DNA of 64,000 bases from Candidatus Nitrosocosmicus arcticus (GCF_007826885.1 NZ_ML675583.1:62001-126000), one strand, 5' to 3'. Numbered from the stretch's first letter, positions 1 to 9,312 are shown. Translations and numbers: made by a program. The notes: a model not told the origin generated them from the sequence alone.

Positions 1-626
1 TCTAGTTTTTCATCCATGGTAATATTTCCAGTGAATCTATCTCTATTTTTTTTTAACCCAATGAAAGAAGCATTCATGATCCCAGCCAACTCTTTTGCTC
101 TAGGAACTCCTCCAAGGTCTGGTGAAACAACAATAGGCTCCATTAAACTAAAATTGTTAATGGCATATTCTGCCAGTAAGGGTATAGAAGAAATATTAAA
201 AACATCATAATTGAAATAAGATAATGCCTTAGTACTGTGTATATCAACAGTTATCAGATTACGGGTTCCAAAATATTCAAACAGTTTTGCGATCATAGAT
301 ATGGTCACAAATTCGCCTTCCAGAAATATTCTATCTTGTCTAGCATAACCCATGTAAGGAATAACGGGGATAACTTCTGAAGCGCCAGAGTTATTACAAT
401 ATGACAGCATCATCAAGGTTTGTAAAAAATGCGAATCTACAGGAGGATAAGTGGATTGTACAACAATGCATTTTTTATTAAGTAAATTCGCATCAATTCT
501 TATTTTACTTTCTCCATCAGAAAAAGTACGTAATTCGACTCCGACGGGATTAACATTTAGACACGAAGCGATAGAATTCCCCAACTCTATTGAAGAAGGT
601 CCCGGCAATACGACTACATCTTTCAT
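1..626 (-). CDS. prs: Ribose-phosphate pyrophosphokinase (PRPP synthetase), 3' end outside window
   Basis: Makes PRPP from ribose 5-phosphate and ATP in the cytoplasm for purine, pyrimidine, histidine and tryptophan synthesis. I read this frame directly from the reverse strand; it is open from an ATG at 626 to the window edge, giving about 208 N-terminal residues of a protein usually near 290-310. Recognisable family features are the start MKDVVVLPGPSS, the RQDR motif followed by GEFVTISMIAKLFE, the TVDIHS segment and the VSPDLGG stretch near the edge. The C-terminal PRPP-binding loop is not in the window. Family assignment is firm; catalytic completeness cannot be judged. Confidence 0.93.
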   Translation of the reverse strand, partial: MKDVVVLPGPSSIELGNSIASCLNVNPVGVELRTFSDGESKIRIDANLLNKKCIVVQSTYPPVDSHFLQTLMMLSYCNNSGASEVIPVIPYMGYARQDRIFLEGEFVTISMIAKLFEYFGTRNLITVDIHSTKALSYFNYDVFNISSIPLLAEYAINNFSLMEPIVVSPDLGGVPRAKELAGIMNASFIGLKKNRDRFTGNITMDEKL

Positions 627-932
627 GACATGATTGAAATAATATGAGAATCTTAAAAATGTTGAACTATGAATGATATCATTTATTAAATATAATTAAA
701 TCTCCACAATAGATCAATTGGATTGATAGAATTGATATGTATCTGCGATTTGTTATCAATATTCACAAAAATATAGTATCGAAAAGCGATAAAGGATAAG
801 GCAAGATCGAGAGAATTTCCATGGTCAGGAATATGATTAAAAATTATTTACCACTTCATGTAATAAATATAGAGATCAATTTGATGTAATTATGTATCAA
901 TACGAAATCATATTGTGCAATAAATATAAGGG
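627..932. other. Intergenic region, no gene seen
   Basis: AT-rich spacer between prs and the hydantoinase-type gene. No convincing reading frame, tRNA or repeat was found. It should hold the prs promoter: the stretch 683-700 (on the reverse strand rich in TTTAATTATATTTAATAAAT) is TATA-like but lies some 60-75 bases from the prs start. Confidence 0.5.
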
Positions 933-3047
933 CTATTGCTTAATAATTAGCAAGACCTCAGAATCAATTTTATCCAACTGTTCTCTAATGGCTTGAATTA
1001 CTTGTTCGTTCGCGTTTAGGCTAGAAAAATCCAATAATTGAAACCCATCAACCAATTGAACATTTGGAGATAGATCAGAATTTGAGGAAAATTTGGAGAT
1101 GATCGATGGGAGATCTGCAGACATTTTGGCTGAAAAGCTATGTATCAATTTGCCATTATCCAATGAGAGGCGCACTCTTCCAAATTTATCTAATATCAAT
1201 ATAGATTGCATTCTTGTTTTAAAGAATAATTTTTTTTTCTGATATGTATTAGTAAAAATACAATAATTTCCTAGTTTATGTTCCAAAGTAATATCGCCAT
1301 CATGATGGAATAAATCTTTTGCAATCTCTACTAATTCTTCTTGTTTTAACTCTCTAGAACTGATATTATTCAAGTCTAGAGCAACATTACCGATAACAGT
1401 GACTCTCAAAATTGAACGATCGCTTATATATTCCGATTGAACGGATAGTGAATCTGGAGCCGCATTTTTTCTAATAGCTACATCTTTAATCTCCGTTATT
1501 AATTGAGTAACATCTTCAGGAGTAGGATTATTAATGGTTTTCTCTTTCTCTTCATAAATCATTCCCGTGGCTACACCTATAGATGAAATGACATCGGCGT
1601 AATCTGCCTTTTTGTATTCAAAACTGAGTTTCTTAGCAACAAGTGGTACCAAAACGGAAGCACCGCCGCCTCCTCCAATAACTACAATTCTGTTCTTTGA
1701 TAATTTGTACTCTTTTACCATTGGAATGATATAATCAGATATCTTTGAAACAGAAATATCTAAAACTTGTCTAGTAATTGGCTCAGGGGACATTCCCATA
1801 TAGGTAGCCAACTTCGTAAATGCAATCCTAGCTGAATCCACATTTCCATATGCATTATCATCCTTAGGGATGAGACCTAATGCATTTGCGGCACATGTAT
1901 TGGTGATCCCGTATGCTTTTCCTCCAGGAACTTTGATACTAATGTAGTCATTTGGATCATTATTCAATGGACTAATAGGTACAATTTCACCCTTTATCAA
2001 TTCGCCAGGATCGGCAAAACAAGAATATTCTAATCCTGCAATATGTGAGGATCGAGGACCAACATCAATAATCTTTCTCTTTGATGAAAGCCTCAATAAA
2101 GACCCCCCAGCAACCCCACATATTCGTACATCAAGTGATCTTATGCAAGTTGGATGTTCCATTATGTTCACATAACGCATTTCAGGCTTTCCATCCTTAA
2201 TTATACTAATATTAGTTGAAGTACCGCCAACTTCAATAAATATACCTTCTAAAACCTGCAAAAAAAGTAAAGCCCCTACAACACTTGCAGCTGGACCTGA
2301 AAGCACTGTTATTATAGGCTTATGCAAAAATGAATCCAATGTGGTTACACCACCATCACCTTTCATTATCATTACAGGTACATCTATGCCTAACTTATTG
2401 ACTGCAGATTTAACAAAATTTGCTGTACTTGTGGCTTTTGGAAGAATGCTAGCATTAATTGTTGCTGTCAAAGTTCTAATCTCTAACCCATAAATTCCAG
2501 TTAATTCATGCCCGGCAGTACAAGGAAGTTTAGAATGCTTCATTACAAATAATTCGTTACTTGGATCATCAACTCCGAAAGCCTCACTAACGACTATTGA
2601 TTGAGCTCCCTCGGAAACCAACTTCTCCATGGATTTTTCGATCCCAGGTTCTTCTAAATATTTAGAGGTATCCAAAAAAGTATAACAGGTTCTTAGAAAT
2701 TTATTAGAATTTAGGGATATATCTTTAATGTGAGTTCTTTTCACGACATTTGTTTTTTCCATTCCTACGCCCATTCCAATAATGCCAACTTTTGATACGT
2801 CTCCTTCAAGAAAGGCATTGACAGCTTGGGTAGTACTATGAGAAATTAACTCTATTTCTTCCCGGTCTATATTGCACATCTTAATTAATGAGGATAAGGC
2901 GTTAACGATACCGACAGAAACACCCCCTTCTATAGAGTGTGTGGTTGAAACAGATTTTTTTCCAAGTATTTTTTTTTCAATTACGTCAATAGCTACGGCT
3001 TTGGTAAAAGTGCCGCCTACATCTATTCCGATCCTAATTTTTTTCAT
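933..3047 (-). CDS. Hydantoinase/oxoprolinase (HyuA-like) family protein
   Basis: Member of the ASKHA-fold hydantoinase/5-oxoprolinase family, which uses ATP to open lactam or hydantoin rings or, in relatives, drives carboxylations. The N-terminus carries the phosphate-binding IDVGGTFTKA (about residues 8-17); a second glycine motif GGTSTN lies near residue 275 and GGGGGAS near 456. At 704 residues it matches HyuA-type subunits, but no HyuB partner is visible nearby. The substrate is unknown. It is followed 85 bases upstream in coordinates by nothing co-directional; its downstream end is close to prs, and the racemase homologue lies just before it on the same strand, so the two may be co-transcribed. 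The ATG start is supported by the immediate glycine-rich motif. Confidence 0.85.
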   Translation of the reverse strand: MKKIRIGIDVGGTFTKAVAIDVIEKKILGKKSVSTTHSIEGGVSVGIVNALSSLIKMCNIDREEIELISHSTTQAVNAFLEGDVSKVGIIGMGVGMEKTNVVKRTHIKDISLNSNKFLRTCYTFLDTSKYLEEPGIEKSMEKLVSEGAQSIVVSEAFGVDDPSNELFVMKHSKLPCTAGHELTGIYGLEIRTLTATINASILPKATSTANFVKSAVNKLGIDVPVMIMKGDGGVTTLDSFLHKPIITVLSGPAASVVGALLFLQVLEGIFIEVGGTSTNISIIKDGKPEMRYVNIMEHPTCIRSLDVRICGVAGGSLLRLSSKRKIIDVGPRSSHIAGLEYSCFADPGELIKGEIVPISPLNNDPNDYISIKVPGGKAYGITNTCAANALGLIPKDDNAYGNVDSARIAFTKLATYMGMSPEPITRQVLDISVSKISDYIIPMVKEYKLSKNRIVVIGGGGGASVLVPLVAKKLSFEYKKADYADVISSIGVATGMIYEEKEKTINNPTPEDVTQLITEIKDVAIRKNAAPDSLSVQSEYISDRSILRVTVIGNVALDLNNISSRELKQEELVEIAKDLFHHDGDITLEHKLGNYCIFTNTYQKKKLFFKTRMQSILILDKFGRVRLSLDNGKLIHSFSAKMSADLPSIISKFSSNSDLSPNVQLVDGFQLLDFSSLNANEQVIQAIREQLDKIDSEVLLIIKQ

Positions 3048-3132
3048 ACCTTTTGTTCACTCGCTTTCATAGAAACCAGAAAAACGTTTCTTTCATACAT
3101 TCTAACTAATTTAAATGTTACCACATCCAAGG

Positions 3133-3930
3133 TTACATTTGTAGCGAGACATCAAATATTATTTCTTTAAATCCCATATATCGAAGAATTGACTGAAAGT
3201 TTTTTTTATCTGCAGAAACAAGAATTTCGAGCTTTCCTTTGCTATTCTTACTCAAGTCTCCGGCATATTTGAGATAATTCTTCACATCTTTTGCAACTTC
3301 AAATGAAGAATTGATGAACTTAATGGAAGGCAAAATAGATTCAATATAATTTTTAACAAATGGTAAATGGGTGCTACCCAATGCAATAACATCAATTGTG
3401 TTATCAATATTTGAATCAATTATTTCTCGGATTTTATCATAGGTGAATTTCTGATCAAATAAAAATGATCCACTTTCAACTAGATTAATAATCTCTGAAG
3501 AATCTACCTTATCCACAAAAATCTGTTGAGGTATTTCTCTTTTTATCAAGTAATTAAACTCTTTGCTATCAAGTGTACCTTTTGATGCCATTATTGCTAT
3601 GTGTTTGTTCCTACTCATGTTTATTGTCTTATCAAGCGGTAGTTTTGTTGAAATAATAGCTGTCGAAAAATTGTTTTTAATTTCATCATAAATTTGAACA
3701 GATGGGGTATTTGATGCCATTACTATTAGTTTTGGCTGATATTTCTCCAAAAATTTAATGGATTTTAGTATTATTGACTTTAATTCACTCTTTGTCTTAT
3801 TTCCATATGGAAAATTCTTTTTATCTGCAAAATACAAAATGTTCTCAGATGGAATAATCTTCCTCAATTCTCTTACAACAGATAGTGAACCCAATCCTGA
3901 ATCAAAAACCGCAATTGGCCTATATAGCAT
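3133..3930 (-). CDS. Glutamate/aspartate racemase homologue with both catalytic Cys replaced by Ser
   Basis: The fold family is clear: AVFDSGLGSLSVV near the start, YFADKKNFPYGNK around residue 34-46, and LGSTHLPF near 185. In MurI the two acid/base cysteines sit in ACNTA and GCTH; here the equivalent sites read ASNTP (codon TCA) and GSTH (codon AGC). Both thiols are therefore gone, so cofactor-independent racemisation by the usual two-thiol mechanism is unlikely. Archaea lack peptidoglycan, so a MurI role is not expected anyway. Length (265 aa) is normal and the frame is intact, arguing for a retained, altered function. It precedes the HyuA-like gene on the same strand with an 85-base gap. 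Confidence 0.85.
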   Translation of the reverse strand: MLYRPIAVFDSGLGSLSVVRELRKIIPSENILYFADKKNFPYGNKTKSELKSIILKSIKFLEKYQPKLIVMASNTPSVQIYDEIKNNFSTAIISTKLPLDKTINMSRNKHIAIMASKGTLDSKEFNYLIKREIPQQIFVDKVDSSEIINLVESGSFLFDQKFTYDKIREIIDSNIDNTIDVIALGSTHLPFVKNYIESILPSIKFINSSFEVAKDVKNYLKYAGDLSKNSKGKLEILVSADKKNFQSILRYMGFKEIIFDVSLQM

Positions 3931-3974
3931 ATCTAACAGTATTTAATAAAGAGGTAAAAATGTTTGAAATGTAA

Positions 3975-4442
3975 TTATTTTCCAATACAACAATTACCCT
4001 CAGGGATATGATACCCATGGGGACAGATCTTTGGATGTTTTAACAAGGTGCATAGTGCATCGGTAAAAATTTCTTTCATATGATGTTCAATGCCACAAAC
4101 CATCTCTTCATCTACATCGATTTTTAAGGCATCTTTCATAAGTACTTCTAACAGTCGAGTGTTCCGTATCATTTTTTTCCCAATGTTCTCACCCTCTTTT
4201 GTAAGCGTCACTATAGAACCTTTTTTATAATCAATTAAAAGAGAATCATTTAACTTATGAAGCATTTGAACCACGGATGGTTGTGTAACATTTAAAATTT
4301 TGGCTATGGAGCTAACCTTTAACTCTTGGCCATTTTCTAAAATAGACCACATTGCCTTCAAATACATTTCGACATGCTCGGCTTCTGCGGTGCCTACATA
4401 CAATTGCTCTGGGAGTCCAGAATTTTTTGAATAAACAGTCAA
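3975..4442 (-). CDS. DtxR/MntR-family metal-dependent transcriptional regulator
   Basis: A 155-residue iron- or manganese-sensing repressor. The N-terminal winged helix spans about residues 20-85 (VSSIAKILNVTQPSVVQML is the recognition region), followed by the dimerisation/metal-binding helices with CGIEHHMKEIF, and a C-terminal HPKICPHG...CC segment typical of DtxR proteins. The SH3-like third domain of long DtxR proteins is absent, as in MntR/archaeal short forms. Translation starts at a TTG at 4442. Two palindromes of DtxR-box type sit upstream of the next gene (4911-4941), and another lies before the FTR1 permease, making this the likely regulator of both. Confidence 0.9.
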   Translation of the reverse strand: MTVYSKNSGLPEQLYVGTAEAEHVEMYLKAMWSILENGQELKVSSIAKILNVTQPSVVQMLHKLNDSLLIDYKKGSIVTLTKEGENIGKKMIRNTRLLEVLMKDALKIDVDEEMVCGIEHHMKEIFTDALCTLLKHPKICPHGYHIPEGNCCIGK

Positions 4443-4547
4443 TGTATATGATTACACGGTATTATTTTTTAACTTTATTGATTCAAAATTAATTGAGTAA
4501 AAAAGTTAAAGGTAAATTCATTCATTTTTAATAGAGCGTCAATAGAC

Positions 4548-4910
4548 TTAATCCGAGACAGAATGATGCAAGTTTCGTTCGTTTTTCTTAAATTGTAAAA
4601 GGACCTGTTTATTGTTCAATACCAATTCTACTGACTGGATTTTACTTTTGTAAAAGACAACCTTTTTTCCTTTTTCATTTATCACAATTCTATCTATAAA
4701 TAGCAGTCCAAGATCCTTGAGTTTTTTTATTTTTTTGTATGTTGAGCTAACAGGCAAGTCATTTTCCTTGCAAATTTCGAAAACGGTTTTGGAATCTTCA
4801 ATGGTAGACATTACAATCTTGTAAGAAAATCCATCAAATAATTCCTTCAATAGAATTGGAGCATTCTTATCTTCGTGATTCAATAAATATTGTTGATCAG
4901 ATAACATCAT
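4548..4910 (-). CDS. Winged helix-turn-helix transcriptional regulator
   Basis: A 120-residue protein with an ArsR/MarR-like winged-helix core: an FEICKENDLPVSSTYKKIKKL helix-turn-helix around residues 45-65 followed by a beta wing containing DRIVINEKGKKVVFYKS. No metal-binding cysteines are present, so it is not a classic ArsR sensor. Its ATG directly abuts a perfect TTAGG-N4-CCTAA palindrome, with a second copy and a TATA box (TTTAAATA, 4942-4949) just beyond. This places it under probable DtxR-type control as a second-tier iron regulator. Its own targets are unknown. Confidence 0.8.
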   Translation of the reverse strand: MMLSDQQYLLNHEDKNAPILLKELFDGFSYKIVMSTIEDSKTVFEICKENDLPVSSTYKKIKKLKDLGLLFIDRIVINEKGKKVVFYKSKIQSVELVLNNKQVLLQFKKNERNLHHSVSD

Positions 4911-4949
4911 TTAGGCTACCCTAATTGTTAGGATAACCTAATATTTAAA
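4911..4949 (-). promoter_or_regulatory. Promoter with two DtxR-like operators
   Basis: Read on the reverse strand: TATA box TTTAAATA (4942-4949), then TTAGGTTATCCTAA (4928-4941), three bases, then TTAGGGTAGCCTAA (4911-4924), which touches the ATG at 4910. Both 14-mers fit TTAGG-N4-CCTAA exactly and are offset by 17 bp, so dimers would cover the expected transcription start. The arms match the core of the bacterial DtxR/IdeR box. The regulator encoded next door (3975-4442) is the obvious ligand, by inference. Confidence 0.75.
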
Positions 4950-5043
4950 CGGTGTTATATTGTTCAAGTTTACTCTGAGAATTTAGACCTATTGTAATTT
5001 TTTCAGATTGTGCATAGTCTATGGCTCCTATTTCAAAAAATGG
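4945..5043 (-). pseudogene. Relic of a secreted-protein gene (paralogue of 12773-13234)
   Basis: A short frame encodes AQSEKITIGLNS, almost the same as AQSLEKITIGLNS at the mature N-terminus of the secreted protein at 12773-13234. The DNA agrees over about 26 bases with one mismatch (4979-5004 against roughly 13091-13116) and again over ATTGTGCA. There is a stop directly upstream and no start or signal peptide, and similarity is lost after about a dozen codons. It looks like a decayed partial duplicate; chance is unlikely but the piece is short. Confidence 0.5.
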
Positions 5044-5229
5044 TTAAAAATTATCGCAATATTTAGATAATTCGAAAGAGCACCAGTATGATAAAACATA
5101 TTTTAACTGTGTCATTTCGAAATTAGTTTTTTTGTTGTTTGATTAAAGATATTGTTTCCTAGTGCTAGGATACAGACTTTAATATCTAAACAGGTAATTA
5201 TTACGAACAAAAATGGGTAGCAGGGCTCG

Positions 5230-6894
5230 CTAATTTACAACAATCTCACCAACCATCGATGGATGGTAAACGCAGTAATAATCAAAAGTACCCTTATTAT
5301 CAAATTTTAAGGTGAACGCTTGTTTTGAAAGTATAGCGTCTGAATCAAATAATTGACCCTCATCGGGATCGCCGTCTGATCCGGAAGTAGTGGTATGTGA
5401 TACGGTATCTGCATTATACCATGTAATTGTCTCACCCGAGTTTATAGTAATTGGATTTGGTGCGTATGAGTTATCACCGCTGATACCGTTAATTGTTACC
5501 AGGACGGAATCTTTAGGTACAACACTAGATTGTGTTAATGGAGATTGAGCTTTTGGAACGGTACTTTGTGAGGTGGGCAATATTTTGTACAAATCCCCTG
5601 TAAAGCTTAGGACATACATATACCCGTCAGGGCCTACCTGAATATCGGTAATTCCACCGAAACCTTGTCCAAATGTAATAGGAATACTTTCAAAGGTATT
5701 ATCCACTTTTTTATCCGCTAATGCAGCTGCACCCCCTACATACGTGTTATTTATGTCAATATCATCACGTGCCTCATTCAAAGTAAATCTATATAAATTG
5801 CCATTATTAATGTCACCCACAAACATATTATTTTCATATTCTTTGCCCAACTTATCTGAATTCAAAAACTTTAGTGCAGTCGGACCAATAGGAATATGCC
5901 AAGCAAACTTGGGTTCGGCATATTTTCCGTTTCCAAAACTCACGAGATCGCTTGGAGTTGCCCCGTTACCCAATAGATCATCGTTAGAGAATCCCTGAAT
6001 TAACGACCAGCCACTATTAAAGCCAGGAAAAACCAGGTTAATCTCATCGCCTGCTGTAGGACCATTCTCTGTATCCCATAAGTTACCTGTCAGCGGATCA
6101 AAATCGATACCGAAGCTATTCCTAATACCCATTGCATAGTAAACACCTAAAGGTAAGTCAGCACCAAAGATTGGTTCATCATCAACTAATCCACCGTCTT
6201 GAGTAATTCTGAGAACGCCGCCTAATCCATTAGGTGCTGGACCATTTCCTATATTTTGTGCTTGAGTCCTATGGCCTCCAACTTCCCCCATTATCATATA
6301 GACGTTATTGTCTGGTCCAATCGTGACTTTACCTCCATTATGATCAGTTCGATTAAGATTATTTGGAATTGCAGTCAAATCCAAAAGGAGGACAGGGTCT
6401 ATTAATTTACCATCTACATACTGATAACGATACAGTCTATTTCCTAACGGGTCAACATTATTGGAAACGTCACTACCATCCTCATTATTTCCAGATTCAG
6501 TGTAGGATAAGAAAACAAAAGTTTTTCCATCCAAGTGTGTTGAAGCAGCAATCCCTAATAGTCCACGTTCGATTTTTGCAGCCACCGATAGATCAAGTAA
6601 GGGATTAGCTTGTACCTGACCATCGAGTACCCTCATAACCCTCCCAGTGTTTTTTTCAGTAACCAATAAATCATTATTTCCCACAAAAGTCATGCTAGTT
6701 GGAAATGTCAAATCGGAAGTAACTTTTTCAACGGTTAGACTATCATCATTGATTGTAGACCCGTCTGGAGAGGGTTGAGCTTTAGAGTAAGCACCATAAG
6801 AAAAATAAACGGAAGAATAGCTTGAAGAGAATAGTATTAAAATAATAGTGAAAAAATAAAGCAACAGTTTAATGTTATACATAAGTTTTATCAA
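5230..6894 (-). CDS. Secreted PQQ-type sugar dehydrogenase fused to a C-terminal cupredoxin
   Basis: A 554-residue extracytoplasmic protein. A signal peptide covers about residues 1-33. Residues ~55-440 form the six-bladed glucose/sorbosone dehydrogenase propeller (DLTFPTSMTFVGNNDLLVTE, GLLGIAAS, DHNGGKVTIGPDN, GDEINLVFPG). After a Gln/Ser/Pro linker, residues ~460-554 form a plastocyanin-like domain with type 1 copper ligands H500, C541, H544 and M547 (CVYHPSM). In the family, sugars are oxidised with PQQ; the attached cupredoxin could pass electrons directly to the copper-based chain. Whether this organism has PQQ and which sugar is used cannot be seen. Monocistronic by spacing. Confidence 0.88.
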   Translation of the reverse strand: MIKLMYNIKLLLYFFTIILILFSSSYSSVYFSYGAYSKAQPSPDGSTINDDSLTVEKVTSDLTFPTSMTFVGNNDLLVTEKNTGRVMRVLDGQVQANPLLDLSVAAKIERGLLGIAASTHLDGKTFVFLSYTESGNNEDGSDVSNNVDPLGNRLYRYQYVDGKLIDPVLLLDLTAIPNNLNRTDHNGGKVTIGPDNNVYMIMGEVGGHRTQAQNIGNGPAPNGLGGVLRITQDGGLVDDEPIFGADLPLGVYYAMGIRNSFGIDFDPLTGNLWDTENGPTAGDEINLVFPGFNSGWSLIQGFSNDDLLGNGATPSDLVSFGNGKYAEPKFAWHIPIGPTALKFLNSDKLGKEYENNMFVGDINNGNLYRFTLNEARDDIDINNTYVGGAAALADKKVDNTFESIPITFGQGFGGITDIQVGPDGYMYVLSFTGDLYKILPTSQSTVPKAQSPLTQSSVVPKDSVLVTINGISGDNSYAPNPITINSGETITWYNADTVSHTTTSGSDGDPDEGQLFDSDAILSKQAFTLKFDNKGTFDYYCVYHPSMVGEIVVN

Positions 6895-7079
6895 CAGAAA
6901 AATAAAGCATGAATTAATTAAAAGGTTACGTAGTATTGTTTTTAAAGATATTCACCAAAAATAAGAGATTTAATGTACTCAAGTAGGAATTCATCTAATT
7001 ATTAATGGAAAATCAACATTTAATTTAGAAATTATGAATAATGCTAAATAGGACCATTGAAAACCTCTTTTGAGAACAA

Positions 7080-7718
7080 TTGCAGATAATCGATCTAACG
7101 CTGGAAATTGATGAATATATTCAAGTTTTTCCGCATTCACCAAACGTCAGTATTTTACAATGGTCAAATTTCGACAACCACAAATATGCTTCAGAAGTAT
7201 TGTTTTCTAGTACCCATGTAGGCACACATGTGGATGCTCCTTATCACTTTCACAAGCATGGCATTACAGTAGAAAAAATTTCTCTTAACAGGCTGATAAT
7301 TAACGAAAACTTAAAGGTGTTAAAAATTGAAAAAGAAGATGACGAAAAGATCGAAGTTAGTGATCTAAGAAATCATAACATTATGAAGAATGATACTATC
7401 TTAATCAACACAAATTGGGTATTGAACAGATCTTTAGATAAATATTTCTATAAAAACCCAGGACTATCAGAAGCAGCCGCAAAATATCTGGCAGAAGCCG
7501 AGATAAATCTAGTAGGAATTGATGGTCCCAGTATTGATCCCGCTACTGATCATGACTTTAATTCGCACAGAATTTTTAGCACTAATGACATTCCAATCAT
7601 AGAAAATCTGATAAACCTAGACGAGCTACTTGATAAAAAATTTACTTTTGTGGCATTGCCATTAAAATTAAAGGACTGTTCTGGCTCACCAATAAGAGCA
7701 CTTGCCATAATAGCTTGA
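7080..7718 (+). CDS. Cyclase-family metal-dependent hydrolase (kynurenine formamidase-like)
   Basis: A 212-residue member of the cyclase (KynB-like) family, whose members hydrolyse formylkynurenine, isatin or related amides with a Mn/Zn centre. The signature HVGTHVDAPYHF lies at about residues 45-56 and supplies the His and Asp ligands; GIDGPSIDP near residue 145 and an H-DFNSHR segment follow. Start is TTG at 7080, giving the family-typical MQIIDLTL beginning. The substrate is not determinable; no tryptophan-catabolism genes are nearby. It is divergent from the PQQ/cupredoxin gene across 185 bases. Confidence 0.85.
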   Translation: MQIIDLTLEIDEYIQVFPHSPNVSILQWSNFDNHKYASEVLFSSTHVGTHVDAPYHFHKHGITVEKISLNRLIINENLKVLKIEKEDDEKIEVSDLRNHNIMKNDTILINTNWVLNRSLDKYFYKNPGLSEAAAKYLAEAEINLVGIDGPSIDPATDHDFNSHRIFSTNDIPIIENLINLDELLDKKFTFVALPLKLKDCSGSPIRALAIIA

Positions 7719-8110
7719 ATGAATCACAAAAGTATCCAACAGCAAAGATTTTGAAATCAGTCGAATCAATTACCTCGATTCGTTATGGATTCATGATAAG
7801 ATACTGAATAAATTTCATAAAGCTCAAGGATGTGAAATGAATGAGCAAATTGGAGAAATTTTTTAGTTCTATGTACCTAGTATATATTTAAAGTCGACCC
7901 ATTGACACACAGAACTCTTCTAACATTAATAGTTAAATCACAAACCCTGATCCATAAAACCCAGGTCAACAACACTGTTCATATTTTAGGAGAACATTCG
8001 TGTTGAATTTGTTTTTGCAACGGTATGAGACAAATTCACTTTTCTATGGTTTAAGAATTAAAAGCCTGACAACTGAAAATAGGAAATAGGATGATCCATG
8101 TGCATAGATT
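7719..8110. other. Intergenic region between convergent genes
   Basis: About 390 bases with no convincing gene. It contains a TATA-like run TATATATTTAAAG near 7883-7895, but no reading frame of credible size follows it. Flanking genes converge here, so a promoter for an unannotated small RNA is possible but unsupported. Confidence 0.4.
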
Positions 8111-9217
8111 TTAACAAATGCTTTTTTTATTCTTAGATTTTGTATTACTGATTAGGCCAACCAGTCTATAACCATATTCAAAATTATGTTTAACATGATT
8201 AATTCCATGAGTCAAATGCGGTTCGAATTTACCATCCAAAATGTTTTCTATGTAAAATTGAACCTTTTTGATTGAAATTTGTGAATGCCTGATTTGTTTA
8301 TCAGTTAAGGAACGACCAAGTTCGGATTCAATTTCTGTTTTAAAATCTTTTAATTCAATGAGCTTACCATATCGAAGAACTTTATTATAATTATTACAAA
8401 TGTCATGTATCTTTTGTAGTTCTTTCTTAGGTAATACAGATAAAGATTTTTTGACTTGATCAGGATCTCTCTGAACAATTTGTGTTAATCTTAATACCAT
8501 TTCATCTGTCATGTAACCAGTGTTTACTAATTCAGAGGCATAGGACTGACTATTGTCTCGTTTAATATCAGTGTAGGTTTTTTTCATAGCAGAAGGCATC
8601 CTAACAGTATTTTGATTATCAATAGGTTCGTTTGAATTTTTAACAGATTTTCCTGGCAAAAATTGTAGTTCTTTTGATGGATAAGAATAAGCATGCTCCA
8701 TCAAGGATGATTTTTTGGATTCATAGTAAGTCTTTAACTGAAAAAGAGATACCTTTTTGCCATCTAAATCTGACTTGAAAAATATTATAGAAAGGACATC
8801 TACTAGTAAGCTAGGAAACTGAATTTTCACGTTTTTATCAAAAGTATCATAGGTATGAAGGAAGTCATTACAAATTTCAAAAACAACATTGTCGAAAGTA
8901 GACAAAGTAAATGGAATAGAATTAACCTGTTTTTTTATCAAATGATCTATCAAAAACTTGTATGACATAATAAAAAAATCATATACGTCGCTCTTTTGTA
9001 ATACAAAGGTATTTTTTTGTATGACAAAAGTTATCGTTTTCAATAAAATCATATATGGATTTACAACCTTAACCTCTGGAAACAAGGTTTGAAAATCCTT
9101 CATTATAGTAATTAAATAATCATCATCATTTTCTAAATTATCAAGCCAATTAATCCCAAGTTCCTTATAACTTTTCGTAAACAGAACATTGAAATCAATA
9201 TTTGAGTCGCTATACAT
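8111..9217 (-). CDS. Hypothetical protein, 368 aa
   Basis: I do not recognise this protein. It is Lys/Asp/Asn-rich and predominantly helical, without signal peptide, transmembrane helix or cysteine motif. The N-terminal ~180 residues are hydrophobic-helical; the middle (about 185-225) is a low-complexity Ser/Asn/Lys linker; the C-terminal third contains KKELQKIHDICNNYNKVLRY and a lysine-rich tail. Base use resembles its neighbours. It stands alone between converging and same-strand genes. A cytoplasmic lineage-specific protein is the best description. Confidence 0.65.
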   Translation of the reverse strand: MYSDSNIDFNVLFTKSYKELGINWLDNLENDDDYLITIMKDFQTLFPEVKVVNPYMILLKTITFVIQKNTFVLQKSDVYDFFIMSYKFLIDHLIKKQVNSIPFTLSTFDNVVFEICNDFLHTYDTFDKNVKIQFPSLLVDVLSIIFFKSDLDGKKVSLFQLKTYYESKKSSLMEHAYSYPSKELQFLPGKSVKNSNEPIDNQNTVRMPSAMKKTYTDIKRDNSQSYASELVNTGYMTDEMVLRLTQIVQRDPDQVKKSLSVLPKKELQKIHDICNNYNKVLRYGKLIELKDFKTEIESELGRSLTDKQIRHSQISIKKVQFYIENILDGKFEPHLTHGINHVKHNFEYGYRLVGLISNTKSKNKKSIC

Positions 9218-9312
9218 TTTTAGACATGGTATATGGTATTTTTTTGTTATTAAACATTAGAAAATAATGTAGGTAAAGAAAATTATATTAAAATGTTATC
9301 TAAATAAATATT

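Noticed and set aside
3133-3930. Annotating the racemase homologue as functional MurI
   Set aside because: Both catalytic cysteines are serine and archaea lack peptidoglycan.
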